From positions 312,333 to 376,332 of the forward strand of contig NZ_CP046230.1 in NCBI RefSeq assembly GCF_012563145.1: 64,000 bases of DNA, in the 5' to 3' direction. Shown in pieces: positions 20,296 to 29,722 of this stretch (position 1 is its first letter; each line of letters begins with the position of its first letter). The notes beneath the pieces were generated by a model. It saw only the letters and a list, made by a program, of their open reading frames with translations, ran no database searches and had not been told where the DNA came from. The translations under genes were made by a program, and so were the position numbers. Source of the stretch: Enterobacteriaceae endosymbiont of Plateumaris consimilis (GTDB lineage: Bacteria > Pseudomonadota > Gammaproteobacteria > Enterobacterales > Enterobacteriaceae).

Positions 20296-20748
20296 TTATT
20301 TGTAAGGATTAGAATATCCAAGAAGAGTAAGTAATTTAATTTCTTCTAATTGCATTATTTTTGTTTTTTTATTATTAAAATGATCAAATTTTAATAAATG
20401 TAGACTGGAATGTATAATCATATGAGCCCAATATTCTTCTATTTTTTTATTGTACATATAAGCTTCATATTCAATAATATCTTTACATAAGATAATATCT
20501 CCTAAAAAAAATTTTTTAGATAAATAATCTTCATAAGGAAAACATAAAACATTAGTTGTTTTATTCATACTTAAAAATTTCATATTGAGTTTTTTGATTA
20601 TTTTTTTTTCTACAATACTAATATTTATTATAAATTTTTTTTTATAATTATTAAAAATAATATATAACCAATTATATAAATTACTTTTTAAAGGTAAATT
20701 ATTTTTATTTTTACAATAATTATTATAATTTAATAGAATATTTTTCAT
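20296..20748 (-). CDS. ybeY: Endoribonuclease YbeY, probably impaired
   Basis: 150 residues (155 in E. coli). The zinc triad H-x3-H-x5-H is intact (H113, H117, H123 in IIHSSLHLLKFDH), and GDIILCKD and TTNVLCFPYE are recognisable. The almost invariant catalytic arginine (R59 in E. coli, in TYRGKDKPTNVLSF) is leucine here (L59, codon at 20572-20574). YbeY acts in 16S rRNA 3'-end processing and ribosome quality control. ybeZ, which lies between ybeY and miaB in E. coli, is missing. Confidence 0.92.
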   Translation of the reverse strand: MKNILLNYNNYCKNKNNLPLKSNLYNWLYIIFNNYKKKFIINISIVEKKIIKKLNMKFLSMNKTTNVLCFPYEDYLSKKFFLGDIILCKDIIEYEAYMYNKKIEEYWAHMIIHSSLHLLKFDHFNNKKTKIMQLEEIKLLTLLGYSNPYK

Positions 20749-20799
20749 TTATTATTTACCAAATATATATAATTTTTAAATTAATATAAATTATTAATA

Positions 20800-22140
20800 T
20801 TAATTATCATTTAAAGAAATAAATTTACCATGTAATGAATATAAATAAAAAGCAGTAATTTTTATATTAACTAATTTCCCAATATAATTATATTTATTTA
20901 GAAAAAAAACAACTCGATTGTTTTCTGTTCTACCAAAAAAAAATTGTTTATTTTGAGGTGATATACCTTCAACTAAAATAGTTTGTATAGTGTTTAACAT
21001 TTTTTTACTATTTTTTTTAATTTGTTGATTAATATAATATTGTAAAATATATAATCTTTGTTTTTTTTCATATTCACTAATATTATTATTTAATTTACTT
21101 GCTGGAGTTCCTGGTCTAGGAGAATATATAAAACTAAAACTCATATCAAAATTAACATCTAATATTAATGAAATAGTTTTATAAAAATCATTTTGTGTTT
21201 CTCCAGGAAAACCTATAATAAAATCTGAACTAATTTGTATATTAGACCTAACAATTCTTAATTTCTTGATAATATTTTTATATTCAATAATATTATATCT
21301 TCTTTTCATTAATGATAAAATCTTATTAGATCCACTTTGTACAGGTAAATGAACAGAACTAACTAATTGGGGTATTTCATAATATGTTTGGATTAATTCA
21401 TCAGAAAAATTTTGTGGATGACTAGTAGTAAATCTAATTCTTTTAATAGCTTTAATTTTAGAAATTTTTTTTAATAATGTGGGAAAATTACATATATTAC
21501 CTTCTAAATCTATATATTTATAAGCATTAACATTTTGTCCTAATAAATGAACTTCTTTAACTCCTTGTTTAGATAAAATTATTATTTCTTTTATAATATC
21601 TTGATAAGGTCTACTAACTTCTTTTCCTCTTGTGTGTGGTACGATGCAATACGTGCAATATTTATTACAACCTTCTATTATAGAAATAAATTCACTAATA
21701 TTTCTTTTTTTTGGTGATGGAAAATAATTAAATTTTTCTATTTTTGGAAAACTAATATCAATTAAATATTTTTTAAATATACGAACTTTTTTAATCATCA
21801 TAGGAATTCTATGTAAAGTTTGTGGTCCAAAAATAATATCTACATGATTAGCTCTATTTAGTATCTTTTTACCTTCTTGTACAGCAACACATCCTCCAAC
21901 ACCAATAATTATATTAGGATTTAATTTTTTTAAATTTTTCCATCTTCCTAACTGATGAAATAATTTTTCTTGAGCTTTTTCTCTAATTGAACATGTATTT
22001 AATATAATTATATTAGCATTATTTATAGTTTTAGTAATTTTACAATTTAATTCTTTTTCCATTAGATCGGCTATCTTAGATGAATCATATTCATTCATTT
22101 GACAGCCCCAAGTTTTAATATATAATTTGTTATTTAACAT
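20800..22140 (-). CDS. miaB: tRNA-2-methylthio-N6-dimethylallyladenosine synthase
   Basis: 446 residues (474 in E. coli). It has the three-cysteine N-terminal cluster ([25 protein letters not shown]), the radical-SAM motif [17 protein letters not shown] near 155, and a C-terminal TRAM domain from about 375. It adds the methylthio group to A37 of UNN-decoding tRNAs. Upstream on the same strand are tRNAs that include Gln and Leu. Confidence 0.96.
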   Translation of the reverse strand: MLNNKLYIKTWGCQMNEYDSSKIADLMEKELNCKITKTINNANIIILNTCSIREKAQEKLFHQLGRWKNLKKLNPNIIIGVGGCVAVQEGKKILNRANHVDIIFGPQTLHRIPMMIKKVRIFKKYLIDISFPKIEKFNYFPSPKKRNISEFISIIEGCNKYCTYCIVPHTRGKEVSRPYQDIIKEIIILSKQGVKEVHLLGQNVNAYKYIDLEGNICNFPTLLKKISKIKAIKRIRFTTSHPQNFSDELIQTYYEIPQLVSSVHLPVQSGSNKILSLMKRRYNIIEYKNIIKKLRIVRSNIQISSDFIIGFPGETQNDFYKTISLILDVNFDMSFSFIYSPRPGTPASKLNNNISEYEKKQRLYILQYYINQQIKKNSKKMLNTIQTILVEGISPQNKQFFFGRTENNRVVFFLNKYNYIGKLVNIKITAFYLYSLHGKFISLNDN

Positions 22141-22207
22141 AAGAATTTATTATTAAGTTTATATATAAAATATATATAAATAAGAGTTGTTTTTTCAAAA
22201 AATATTA

Positions 22208-22279
22208 CTGGGGTACCTGGATTTGAACCAGGGATGCCGGTATCAAAAACCGGTGCCTTAACCTCTTGGCTATACCCCA
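22208..22279 (-). tRNA. tRNA-Gln (UUG)
   Basis: Minus-strand cloverleaf with anticodon TTG and the glutamine-type weak U1-A72 end followed by G73 at 22208. The bases after it read TAA, so CCA is not encoded. It decodes CAA and CAG, and is the substrate of the GlnS encoded just downstream on the other strand. Confidence 0.97.
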
Positions 22280-22307
22280 AGAAAAAAAATATATAAAATA
22301 AAAATTT

Positions 22308-22390
22308 TGCGGAAGACGAGACTTGAACTCGTATATTATATTAATTCCAGAACCTAAATCTGGTGCGTCTTCCAATTCCGCCACTTCCGC
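22308..22390 (-). tRNA. tRNA-Leu (UAG)
   Basis: Class II tRNA with anticodon TAG, a long but AT-rich variable arm and a GCGGAAG/CTTCCGC acceptor stem. Discriminator A at 22308 is followed by AAA, so CCA is not encoded. Equivalent to E. coli leuW in the glnUVWX-metTU-leuW cluster. Confidence 0.96.
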
Positions 22391-22402
22391 TAAAATTTTA
22401 TA

Positions 22403-22476
22403 TAGCTACGATGGGAATTGAACCCATGACCTCAGCGTTATGAGTGCTGTGCTCTAACCACCTGAGCTACGTAGCT
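22403..22476 (-). tRNA. tRNA-Met (CAU), elongator
   Basis: Minus-strand cloverleaf with anticodon CAT and a fully paired AGCTACG/CGTAGCT acceptor stem, which marks the elongator rather than the initiator. Discriminator A at 22403 is followed by TAT; CCA is not encoded. Equivalent to E. coli metT/metU. Confidence 0.95.
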
Positions 22477-22580
22477 AAAAAAACATAAGTATATTATGTA
22501 AATATAAAATTAGAACGTCAACTAATTTATTACTTTAAATGAATATTTTTTATAAATTATAAAAAAATGGTCTTTAACTT

Positions 22581-24248
22581 ATGTATAAAAAAAATAATAC
22601 TTATAAAAATAATTTTATTTATCAAATTATTAATAATGATTTAAAAAATAAAAAATATGGTTTGATATATACAAGATTTCCACCAGAACCTAATGGTTAT
22701 TTACATATTGGACATCTTAAATCTATATGCCTTAATTTTACAATAGCAAAAGATTTTAATGGTAAATGTAATTTAAGAATTGATGATACTAATCCTGTTA
22801 AAGAAAATATTAAATATATAGAATCTATAAAAAAAGATTTAATTTGGTTAGGTTTTCAGTGGTCAAAGAATATTAAATATTCATCTGATTATTTTGATCA
22901 ATTATATGAATATGCCATAGAATTAATTAAAAAAGGTTTTGCATATGTTGATGAACTAACATCAGAAGAAATTCGCAATTATAGAGGAACTTTATTGATT
23001 CCAGGTAAAAATAGTCCATATCGGAATAGAAGTATAGAAGAGAATTTAATATTATTTAATAAAATGAAATTAGGTAAATTTTCTGAAGGTAGTGCATCTT
23101 TAAGAGCAAAAATAAATATGCAATCAAAAATTATTGTTTTACGAGATCCTGTTTTATATAGAATTAAATTTATTCAACATCATCAAACAGGAAATAAATG
23201 GTGTATATATCCTATGTATGATTTTGCTCATTGTATTGCAGATGCTATTGAAGGAATTACACATTCATTATGTACATTAGAATTTCAAGATAATAGATTA
23301 TTGTATGATTGGATTATTAATCATATAAGTATAAATCATCATCCTAAGCAATATGAATTTTCTAGGTTAAATATAGAGTATTCTATTCTATCAAAAAGAA
23401 AAATGAATTTATTAGTAAATAATAAAATTGTAAATAACTGGAATGACCCTAGAATGTTAACTATTTCAGGATTAAGAAAAAGAGGTTATACTGCATCATC
23501 TTTAAAAGAATTTTGTTATCGTGTTGGTGTTACAAAACAAAATAATCTTATAGAGCGAGTATCTCTTGAATCATGTATTAGGGATGAATTAAATAAAAAT
23601 GCTCATAGAATGATGGCTATATTAAAACCTTTAAAAATAATTATTACAAATTTTCCTACAACAAAAGAAAAAATTAAAATTATTGCTCCTAATCATCCAA
23701 ATAACCATGCTATGGGTTTTAGAAATATTTTTTTTACTAAAGAAATATATATAAATGAATTAGATTTTATTGAAAAAGATATAGAAAATAATAAAAAATT
23801 AACTTTAAAAAAAGAAATACGTTTAAGATATTCTTTTGTAATTAAAGCTAATAAAATATTAAAGAATAAAGAAAAAATTATTTGTGTGTATTGTACTTAT
23901 GATTCTAACACTTTAGGTAAAAAATTAAATAAAAATCGAAATGTAAAAGGAGTAATTCATTGGTTATCAATTTCTCATTCTATTCCAGCTATTTTTAGAA
24001 TATATGATAATTTATTTACAAAAAAAAATATTGATTTTATCAATATAAATAAAATTTTAAGTTTTATAAATAAAAAATCATTATTAATATATAATGGTTT
24101 CATTGAAAAAAATATTTTAAAAAAAAAACAAAATAAATCTTTTCAATTTGAAAGGGAAGGTTATTTTTGTTTAGATAAAAAAGATTCTAATAAAAAAGTT
24201 TTAATTTTTAATCAAATAACATCATTAAAAAATAAATTTAAAATATAA
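22581..24248 (+). CDS. glnS: Glutaminyl-tRNA synthetase
   Basis: 555 residues (554 in E. coli). Class I motifs are clear: [15 protein letters not shown] near 35-50 and the KMSKS-equivalent ILSKRKMN near 270, followed by [15 protein letters not shown] and the beta-barrel anticodon domains. It charges tRNA-Gln directly. Near the 3' end a run of ten A residues (24119-24128) is a likely polymerase slippage site, but the frame is open as read. No good Shine-Dalgarno sequence precedes the ATG. Confidence 0.97.
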   Translation: MYKKNNTYKNNFIYQIINNDLKNKKYGLIYTRFPPEPNGYLHIGHLKSICLNFTIAKDFNGKCNLRIDDTNPVKENIKYIESIKKDLIWLGFQWSKNIKYSSDYFDQLYEYAIELIKKGFAYVDELTSEEIRNYRGTLLIPGKNSPYRNRSIEENLILFNKMKLGKFSEGSASLRAKINMQSKIIVLRDPVLYRIKFIQHHQTGNKWCIYPMYDFAHCIADAIEGITHSLCTLEFQDNRLLYDWIINHISINHHPKQYEFSRLNIEYSILSKRKMNLLVNNKIVNNWNDPRMLTISGLRKRGYTASSLKEFCYRVGVTKQNNLIERVSLESCIRDELNKNAHRMMAILKPLKIIITNFPTTKEKIKIIAPNHPNNHAMGFRNIFFTKEIYINELDFIEKDIENNKKLTLKKEIRLRYSFVIKANKILKNKEKIICVYCTYDSNTLGKKLNKNRNVKGVIHWLSISHSIPAIFRIYDNLFTKKNIDFININKILSFINKKSLLIYNGFIEKNILKKKQNKSFQFEREGYFCLDKKDSNKKVLIFNQITSLKNKFKI

Positions 24249-24268
24249 TTTTTAAATTTATTTATAAT

Positions 24269-24305
24269 AAAAATCAATTATATATAAAAAATATAATTGA
24301 TTTTT
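24269..24305. terminator. Bidirectional hairpin terminator between glnS and fldA
   Basis: A perfect 15-bp inverted repeat, arms 24269-24283 and 24291-24305, with a 7-nt loop. Its outer ends are an A-tract and a T-tract, so either strand gives a stem followed by U residues. It lies between convergent glnS and fldA. Confidence 0.8.
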
Positions 24306-24311
24306 TAAAAT

Positions 24312-24818
24312 TTAAAAATTTTTAGATATTTGTTTGACCCATTGTTTAATACGTAAAGAAGTTAAATGAGATTGTCTATCTTCATCTATAGTTAATCCTA
24401 AAAAATAATCTTTATTTTTTAAACTTTTAGTATATTCAAAATGATATCCTAAAGTAGGCCAATATCCTATTATTGTTGCTTTATTTTTTTTAATAATTTT
24501 ATAAATTAAACTAATTGCATCGCAAAAATAATCTCCATAATCTTCTTGATCACCACATCCAAATAAAGCTACAATTTTATTTTGAAAATTTATTGTTGTT
24601 AAAATAGGAAAAAAATCATCCCAATCACATTGAGCTTCACCATAATACCAAGTTGATATTCCAAATAAAAGTATTGGAAAATTTTCAATATCTTCTTTAT
24701 TACTTTTAGAAATATCAAATACTTTAGTATTAAACATAGATAATTCTTTTTGAATTTTTAATGCAACATTTTCTGTATTACCTGTATCACTACCAAAAAA
24801 AATACCTATTTTAGACAT
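24312..24818 (-). CDS. fldA: Flavodoxin I
   Basis: 168 residues (176 in E. coli). FMN contacts are preserved: the phosphate loop [11 protein letters not shown] near 10-20, [15 protein letters not shown] near 56, and [15 protein letters not shown] near 95. It is a low-potential electron carrier. E. coli uses it to reduce radical-SAM and isoprenoid (IspG/IspH) enzymes; MiaB and HemW here are plausible clients, which is inference. fur, the usual downstream neighbour, is absent. Confidence 0.96.
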   Translation of the reverse strand: MSKIGIFFGSDTGNTENVALKIQKELSMFNTKVFDISKSNKEDIENFPILLFGISTWYYGEAQCDWDDFFPILTTINFQNKIVALFGCGDQEDYGDYFCDAISLIYKIIKKNKATIIGYWPTLGYHFEYTKSLKNKDYFLGLTIDEDRQSHLTSLRIKQWVKQISKNF

Positions 24819-24842
24819 ATGAATTATTTACCTTAAAAAATT

Positions 24843-25616
24843 TTATTTTAAACAAAAATTAAATATTTTATTTATAACTATATTAGTTTTTTCAATATGT
24901 AAAAAATGACCAGCAGATATATTATATATCTTAGCTAATGGAAATTGATCAAATAATTTTTTATAATATATATGATTAACATAAAGAGATTTTTCTCCTT
25001 TTAAAAATAATATTTCTCCTAACCATGAAGGTATTATTTTCCAATTTAATATTGTATTATATTCATTACTTAATATAGGTAAATTAAACTTCCATTTTCC
25101 GTTAGAAAAAGAATTTAAAAGAAATTTAATTATGTGTGTTTTTTTTATATAAAAACTCATTATTTCAAAAGCTTTTACTTTAGTAAATATTTTTAACTTA
25201 TGAATTTTATTTAATATAAAAAAAATATTTTTATTATTAAAATAATAATTAACAGGTGCTATATCAAGAATAATAATTTTTTTTATAAAATTAGGAATTA
25301 ATTTAGTCATAGTCATAGCAATTTTACCACCCATGGAATGTCCTATTATAATAATTTTATTTTTAATACCAATATATTTAAGCGTATCTAAAATATCTTG
25401 AGCCATTAATATATAATCCATATTATTATTATGAGGAGATGAACCATGGTTTCTTACATCAATTTCAACAATTTTGTATTTTAATTTTTTATTTAAAATT
25501 TTAGCAATATAATGTAAACTGTGTTTATTACCAAATAAACCGTGAATTGTAATAATAGTTCTATTTATTTTTTGATCAAAATTATTTATAGGAATAATAG
25601 AGTAATTTAAAATCAT
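24843..25616 (-). CDS. ybfF: Alpha/beta-hydrolase, YbfF-type esterase
   Basis: 257 residues (254 in E. coli). The oxyanion/cap region HGLFGNKHSL is near 24, the DVRNHGSSPH motif near 53, and the nucleophile elbow GHSMGGK near 94. The catalytic histidine lies in SAGHFLHIEKT near the end. YbfF hydrolyses short acyl esters such as acyl-CoA or malonyl-type substrates in vitro, but its natural role is unclear. It sits 24 nt upstream of fldA. Confidence 0.9.
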   Translation of the reverse strand: MILNYSIIPINNFDQKINRTIITIHGLFGNKHSLHYIAKILNKKLKYKIVEIDVRNHGSSPHNNNMDYILMAQDILDTLKYIGIKNKIIIIGHSMGGKIAMTMTKLIPNFIKKIIILDIAPVNYYFNNKNIFFILNKIHKLKIFTKVKAFEIMSFYIKKTHIIKFLLNSFSNGKWKFNLPILSNEYNTILNWKIIPSWLGEILFLKGEKSLYVNHIYYKKLFDQFPLAKIYNISAGHFLHIEKTNIVINKIFNFCLK

Positions 25617-25816
25617 AATATAATTTGTTTTATTTAAATTTATATTTAAATATATATTATTTTAAATAAATATATATATTTATATATTTATTATAATTTT
25701 TTATTATAATATAAAATTGTTAAAACTTATTAAAATATTATTTATATAATAAATTATATTAATAATCATTATTTAATTCACATAATAAAATGTATAAATA
25801 AAAAATAATATTCTTT

Positions 25817-27439
25817 ATGAAAAATATAAATCCCACTAAAACGATTTCTTGGAAAATATTAACAGAACATTTTCAAGAAATGAAAGAAATTACACTTATT
25901 GATTTATTTAAAAAAGACAAAAAAAGATTCTCTAAATTTTCTATTAATTTTGAAAACGAAATTCTTTTTGATTTTTCAAAGAATATAATTAATGAAAAAA
26001 CAATTAAAAATTTGATTAATTTAGCTAAAGAAATTGATTATAATAATGCTATTAATTCTATGTTTTATGGGGAAGATATTAATATAACAGAAAAGAAACC
26101 AGTTTTACATATTGCATTACGTAATCAATATAGTACAAGTACTTTTTTAAATAATGAAAATATATATAATAATATTATTATTAATTTAAAAAAAATTAAA
26201 CAAATCTCTGATGATATAATTTCAGGAAAATGGAAAGGATATCAAAATCATACAATAAAAAATATTATAAATATAGGTATTGGAGGTTCAAATTTAGGTC
26301 CATTAATGGTAACAGAAGCATTAAAATCTTATAAAAATCATTTAAACTTATATTTTATATCAAATATTGATAGTAATCAACTATTAGACGTTTTAAAAAA
26401 AATTAAACCGGAAAATAGTGTATTTATTATTTCTTCTAAAACTTTTACTACTCAAGAAACTATTTCTAATGCAAAGAGTGTAAAAGAGTGGTTTATAGAA
26501 AATACTTTTAATACAAATTTTAATGATAATGTATCAAAACATTTTATTGCTATAACTGCGAATATTAATTCTGCACAAGAGTTTGGAATAAATAAAAATA
26601 ATATTTTACCATTGTGTGATTGGATAGGTGGACGTTTTTCTTTATGGTCATCTATAGGTTTACCAATATCATTATCTCTTGGATTCAATAATTTTCAAAA
26701 ATTATTAAAAGGTGCAGAGAAAATGGACAATCATTTTTTTTATAATCCTATTAGACAGAATATACCTATTATTATGTCTTTAATAAGTATTTGGTATAAT
26801 AATTTTTGGGAAGCAGAAACAGAAGCAATAATACTTTATGATTATTATATGAGATATTTTCCACAATATTTACAACAATTAAATATGGAATCTAATGGTA
26901 AATCTATTGATAGAAATGGTAAAATAATAAATTATCAAACGAGTCCAATTATATGGGGTGATATAGGAACTAATAGTCAACATTCATTTTTTCAAATGTT
27001 ACATCAAGGAACAAAATTTATTCCATGCGATTTTATCGCACCAGTACTTACTCATAATTATTTAAATAATCATCATAATAAGTTAATATCTAATTATATA
27101 GCACAAACACAAGCATTAGCTTTTGGTAATAAAAATAATAATAATATAGAAAATAACATATATAAATTATGTCCAGGTAATCATCCTAGTAACTCAATTT
27201 TTTTAAGAGAAATTACACCAAATAATCTAGGATCATTAATTGCTTTATATGAACATAAAATTTTTATGCAAGGAGTAATTTTAAACATTTTTTCTTTTGA
27301 TCAATGGGGAGTTGAATTAGGTAAAAAAATGGCTAACCTATTAATATCAGATTTAAATAATAATAAAAAAACCACCCATTATGATGAATCAACTAACGGA
27401 TTAATAAATTTTTATAAATTATTTAATACATTAAATTAA
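25817..27439 (+). CDS. pgi: Glucose-6-phosphate isomerase
   Basis: 540 residues (549 in E. coli). Signatures include NIGIGGSNLGPLMVTEAL, SSKTFTTQET, and DWIGGRFSLWSSIGLPISL. The catalytic regions are ESNGKS (Glu), GTNSQHSFFQMLHQGT (His) and FDQWGVELGKKMA (Lys). It interconverts glucose-6-P and fructose-6-P at the entry of glycolysis. It stands alone between two spacers and has no obvious Shine-Dalgarno sequence. The 200-nt spacer upstream shows no other gene. Confidence 0.97.
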   Translation: MKNINPTKTISWKILTEHFQEMKEITLIDLFKKDKKRFSKFSINFENEILFDFSKNIINEKTIKNLINLAKEIDYNNAINSMFYGEDINITEKKPVLHIALRNQYSTSTFLNNENIYNNIIINLKKIKQISDDIISGKWKGYQNHTIKNIINIGIGGSNLGPLMVTEALKSYKNHLNLYFISNIDSNQLLDVLKKIKPENSVFIISSKTFTTQETISNAKSVKEWFIENTFNTNFNDNVSKHFIAITANINSAQEFGINKNNILPLCDWIGGRFSLWSSIGLPISLSLGFNNFQKLLKGAEKMDNHFFYNPIRQNIPIIMSLISIWYNNFWEAETEAIILYDYYMRYFPQYLQQLNMESNGKSIDRNGKIINYQTSPIIWGDIGTNSQHSFFQMLHQGTKFIPCDFIAPVLTHNYLNNHHNKLISNYIAQTQALAFGNKNNNNIENNIYKLCPGNHPSNSIFLREITPNNLGSLIALYEHKIFMQGVILNIFSFDQWGVELGKKMANLLISDLNNNKKTTHYDESTNGLINFYKLFNTLN

Positions 27440-27517
27440 TTTTATATATATTAAATATAAAAAGATTAAGTTAATTTTTTTAAAATCTATTAAAATAGAT
27501 AGAGATTTTATCTATAA

Positions 27518-27557
27518 AATAATATTATATTTTTATATATAAAAATATAATATTATT
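27518..27557. terminator. Bidirectional hairpin between pgi and deaD
   Basis: A perfect 18-bp inverted repeat made only of A and T, arms 27518-27535 and 27540-27557, with a 4-nt loop. A second outer complementarity (about 27459-27469 with 27566-27575) could extend the structure. It lies between the convergent genes pgi and deaD. Being all A-U, the stem is weaker than a typical terminator. Confidence 0.6.
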
Positions 27558-27624
27558 GAAAATTATTAATCTTTTAAAGATTATTTATTTTTATTAAAAT
27601 AATAATCAAATATAATTAATAGTT

Positions 27625-29280
27625 TTAATTAAATAATTTTATATGTATAATTTTGTTTAAAATTCTAATTTTTTTAAAATTTTTATTTAAAACTTTAGAC
27701 AATTCAATTGTGGAATATAGAGAAAACAATTTTATATTACCAATATAATGACTATTAATTTCTCCTTCATTAATCATAGCACCAACAATATGACGAATTT
27801 CAACTCCATCTTTTTTACCAATATTTATTTTATATAATTCCATATTTTTATTTTTATTTTTATATTTTTTTTTGTATATATTATTTTTATTTTTTAATTT
27901 ACTATTGAACTTAATAAATCTTGATTGTTTATTATAAAATATTTTTTTTTGAGTAAAAATAGGATCAGGAGGTACAATTAAAGGTCTGAATCCTTGTGCT
28001 ATTTTTAATAAAGCTATTGATAATTTTTCTTGATCTAAATTATTTTTGTATTGTAATTTAGATAAAATTATTTTATATTTATCTAAATCATTAGATTCTA
28101 ATTGTTTATTGATTTTTATTCCAAATTTTATTAATCTTTTTTCTGTTAATAGTTTAGCATTAGGTAAAAATACTTCTGAAATATGAAATTTTATTTTGTG
28201 TTCAATATTTCTTAAAAATCTTTTTTCTCTATTTTCTACAAACATTAAGGCTTTACCTGTTCTACCAGCACGTCCAGTTCTTCCTATACGATGTACATAT
28301 GATTCTACATCTATTGGAACATCATAATTTATTACTAAAGATATTCTTTCTACATCTAATCCTCTTGCAGCAATATCAGTAGCAATTAAAATATCTAAAT
28401 TACCATTTTTAAATTTATCTAATGTTTGTTCTCTAACATTTTGATTCATATCTCCATTTAAAGCTGCACTGTTATAACCAGATTGTTTTAATATTTCAGA
28501 AACTTCAATAGTTGCATTTTTAGTACGTACAAAAATTAATGCTGCATCAAAATCTTCGGTTTCAAGAAATTTTTTAAGAGCATCTATTTTTCTTCCATGA
28601 ACATTCCAATAATTTTGATTAATATCTGGTATAGTATTAACATTTGATGCTATTCTAACTTCATGAGGATTATTCATGAATTTTTTTGTGATATTTTTAA
28701 TTTGTATTGGCATAGTTGCAGAAAACAATGCAATTTGGTATCCTTTAGGTATAATGGATATTATATATTCTACATCTTCAATAAAACCCATTCTCAACAT
28801 TTCATCTGCTTCATCTAAAACTAAACTTTTTAAATTTGATAAATTTACAGTACCTCTTTTAATATGATCTAATAAACGTCCAGGAGTAGCAACAATTATT
28901 TGTGGTCCTAATCTTAATCCCTTTAATTGAATACTGTATGATTGACCTCCATACAACACTAATACATGTACTCCAATCATAAATTTACTAAATAAAGATA
29001 TTGCTTTTGAAACTTGCATTGCTAACTCCCTAGTAGGAGCTAAAATTAAAATCTGAGTATTTTTATTAGATATATTAATATTATGTAATAATGGTAAAGA
29101 AAAAGCTGCTGTTTTACCACTTCCAGTTTGTGCTATACCTAATACATCTTTTTTAAATAGTAAAGGAGGAATACATTCTGTTTGTATTGGAGATGGTTTA
29201 ATGTATCCTATTGTATTTAATGCTTTTAAGAGATAATTATTTAAACCTAGTTTAGCGAAAGTAATTTCAACATTAGTCAT
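27625..29280 (-). CDS. deaD: DEAD-box RNA helicase, cold-shock type
   Basis: 551 residues against 629 in E. coli. Helicase motifs are intact: Q motif near 30, [24 protein letters not shown], and [13 protein letters not shown]. The CsdA-specific domain from about 460 ([24 protein letters not shown]) is kept. The Arg/Gly-rich C-terminal tail of E. coli is absent and the protein ends soon after [13 protein letters not shown] use the ATG at 29280, which has GAGG about 11 nt upstream. It unwinds rRNA during ribosome assembly. nlpI, normally between pnp and deaD, is lost. Confidence 0.96.
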   Translation of the reverse strand: MTNVEITFAKLGLNNYLLKALNTIGYIKPSPIQTECIPPLLFKKDVLGIAQTGSGKTAAFSLPLLHNINISNKNTQILILAPTRELAMQVSKAISLFSKFMIGVHVLVLYGGQSYSIQLKGLRLGPQIIVATPGRLLDHIKRGTVNLSNLKSLVLDEADEMLRMGFIEDVEYIISIIPKGYQIALFSATMPIQIKNITKKFMNNPHEVRIASNVNTIPDINQNYWNVHGRKIDALKKFLETEDFDAALIFVRTKNATIEVSEILKQSGYNSAALNGDMNQNVREQTLDKFKNGNLDILIATDIAARGLDVERISLVINYDVPIDVESYVHRIGRTGRAGRTGKALMFVENREKRFLRNIEHKIKFHISEVFLPNAKLLTEKRLIKFGIKINKQLESNDLDKYKIILSKLQYKNNLDQEKLSIALLKIAQGFRPLIVPPDPIFTQKKIFYNKQSRFIKFNSKLKNKNNIYKKKYKNKNKNMELYKINIGKKDGVEIRHIVGAMINEGEINSHYIGNIKLFSLYSTIELSKVLNKNFKKIRILNKIIHIKLFN

Positions 29281-29722
29281 GTAATACACATGCCTCTTAA
29301 ATTTATAATGTAAAAAAATAAAATATAAAAAAATTATTATTTTGAATAAATATTGAATAATAAATTTTTTATAAAAAATTTATTAATTTATAAAATAATA
29401 ATTTTATTAAATATAAAATTTCATATAAACTAATTTTATAAATTATATAAATTATTAACGTGTTAAAAATTATGTTTAATTATATTAAATATAGTAAATA
29501 TAATAATTTTATATTTGAAATAATAAAATAAAAAATATAATTTGTAATTATGTTATTAAAAAATAAACATAATCACAAATATTTTAAATTATTAATATAA
29601 AATTAAATGAATATATAATTATTATCGATTTAAATAATATTTATTATTTAATAATAATTATTTTTATAAAAATAAATACTGTTATACTATAAATAATAAT
29701 TTATTAAATTATCATTTTGATA
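29281..29722. other. 442-bp AT-rich spacer where nlpI is expected
   Basis: Between deaD and pnp, both on the minus strand. No reading frame with recognisable NlpI residues is visible. It contains the deaD ribosome-binding site at its left end and the hairpin at 29541-29579. The rest is A/T-only drift. Confidence 0.6.
29541..29579 (-). terminator. Probable pnp terminator
   Basis: Arms 29541-29554 and 29566-29579 pair over 13 positions with one mismatch. Read on the minus strand the hairpin is followed closely by an A/T stretch with several runs of U. It is about 145 nt beyond the pnp stop. Confidence 0.4.
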
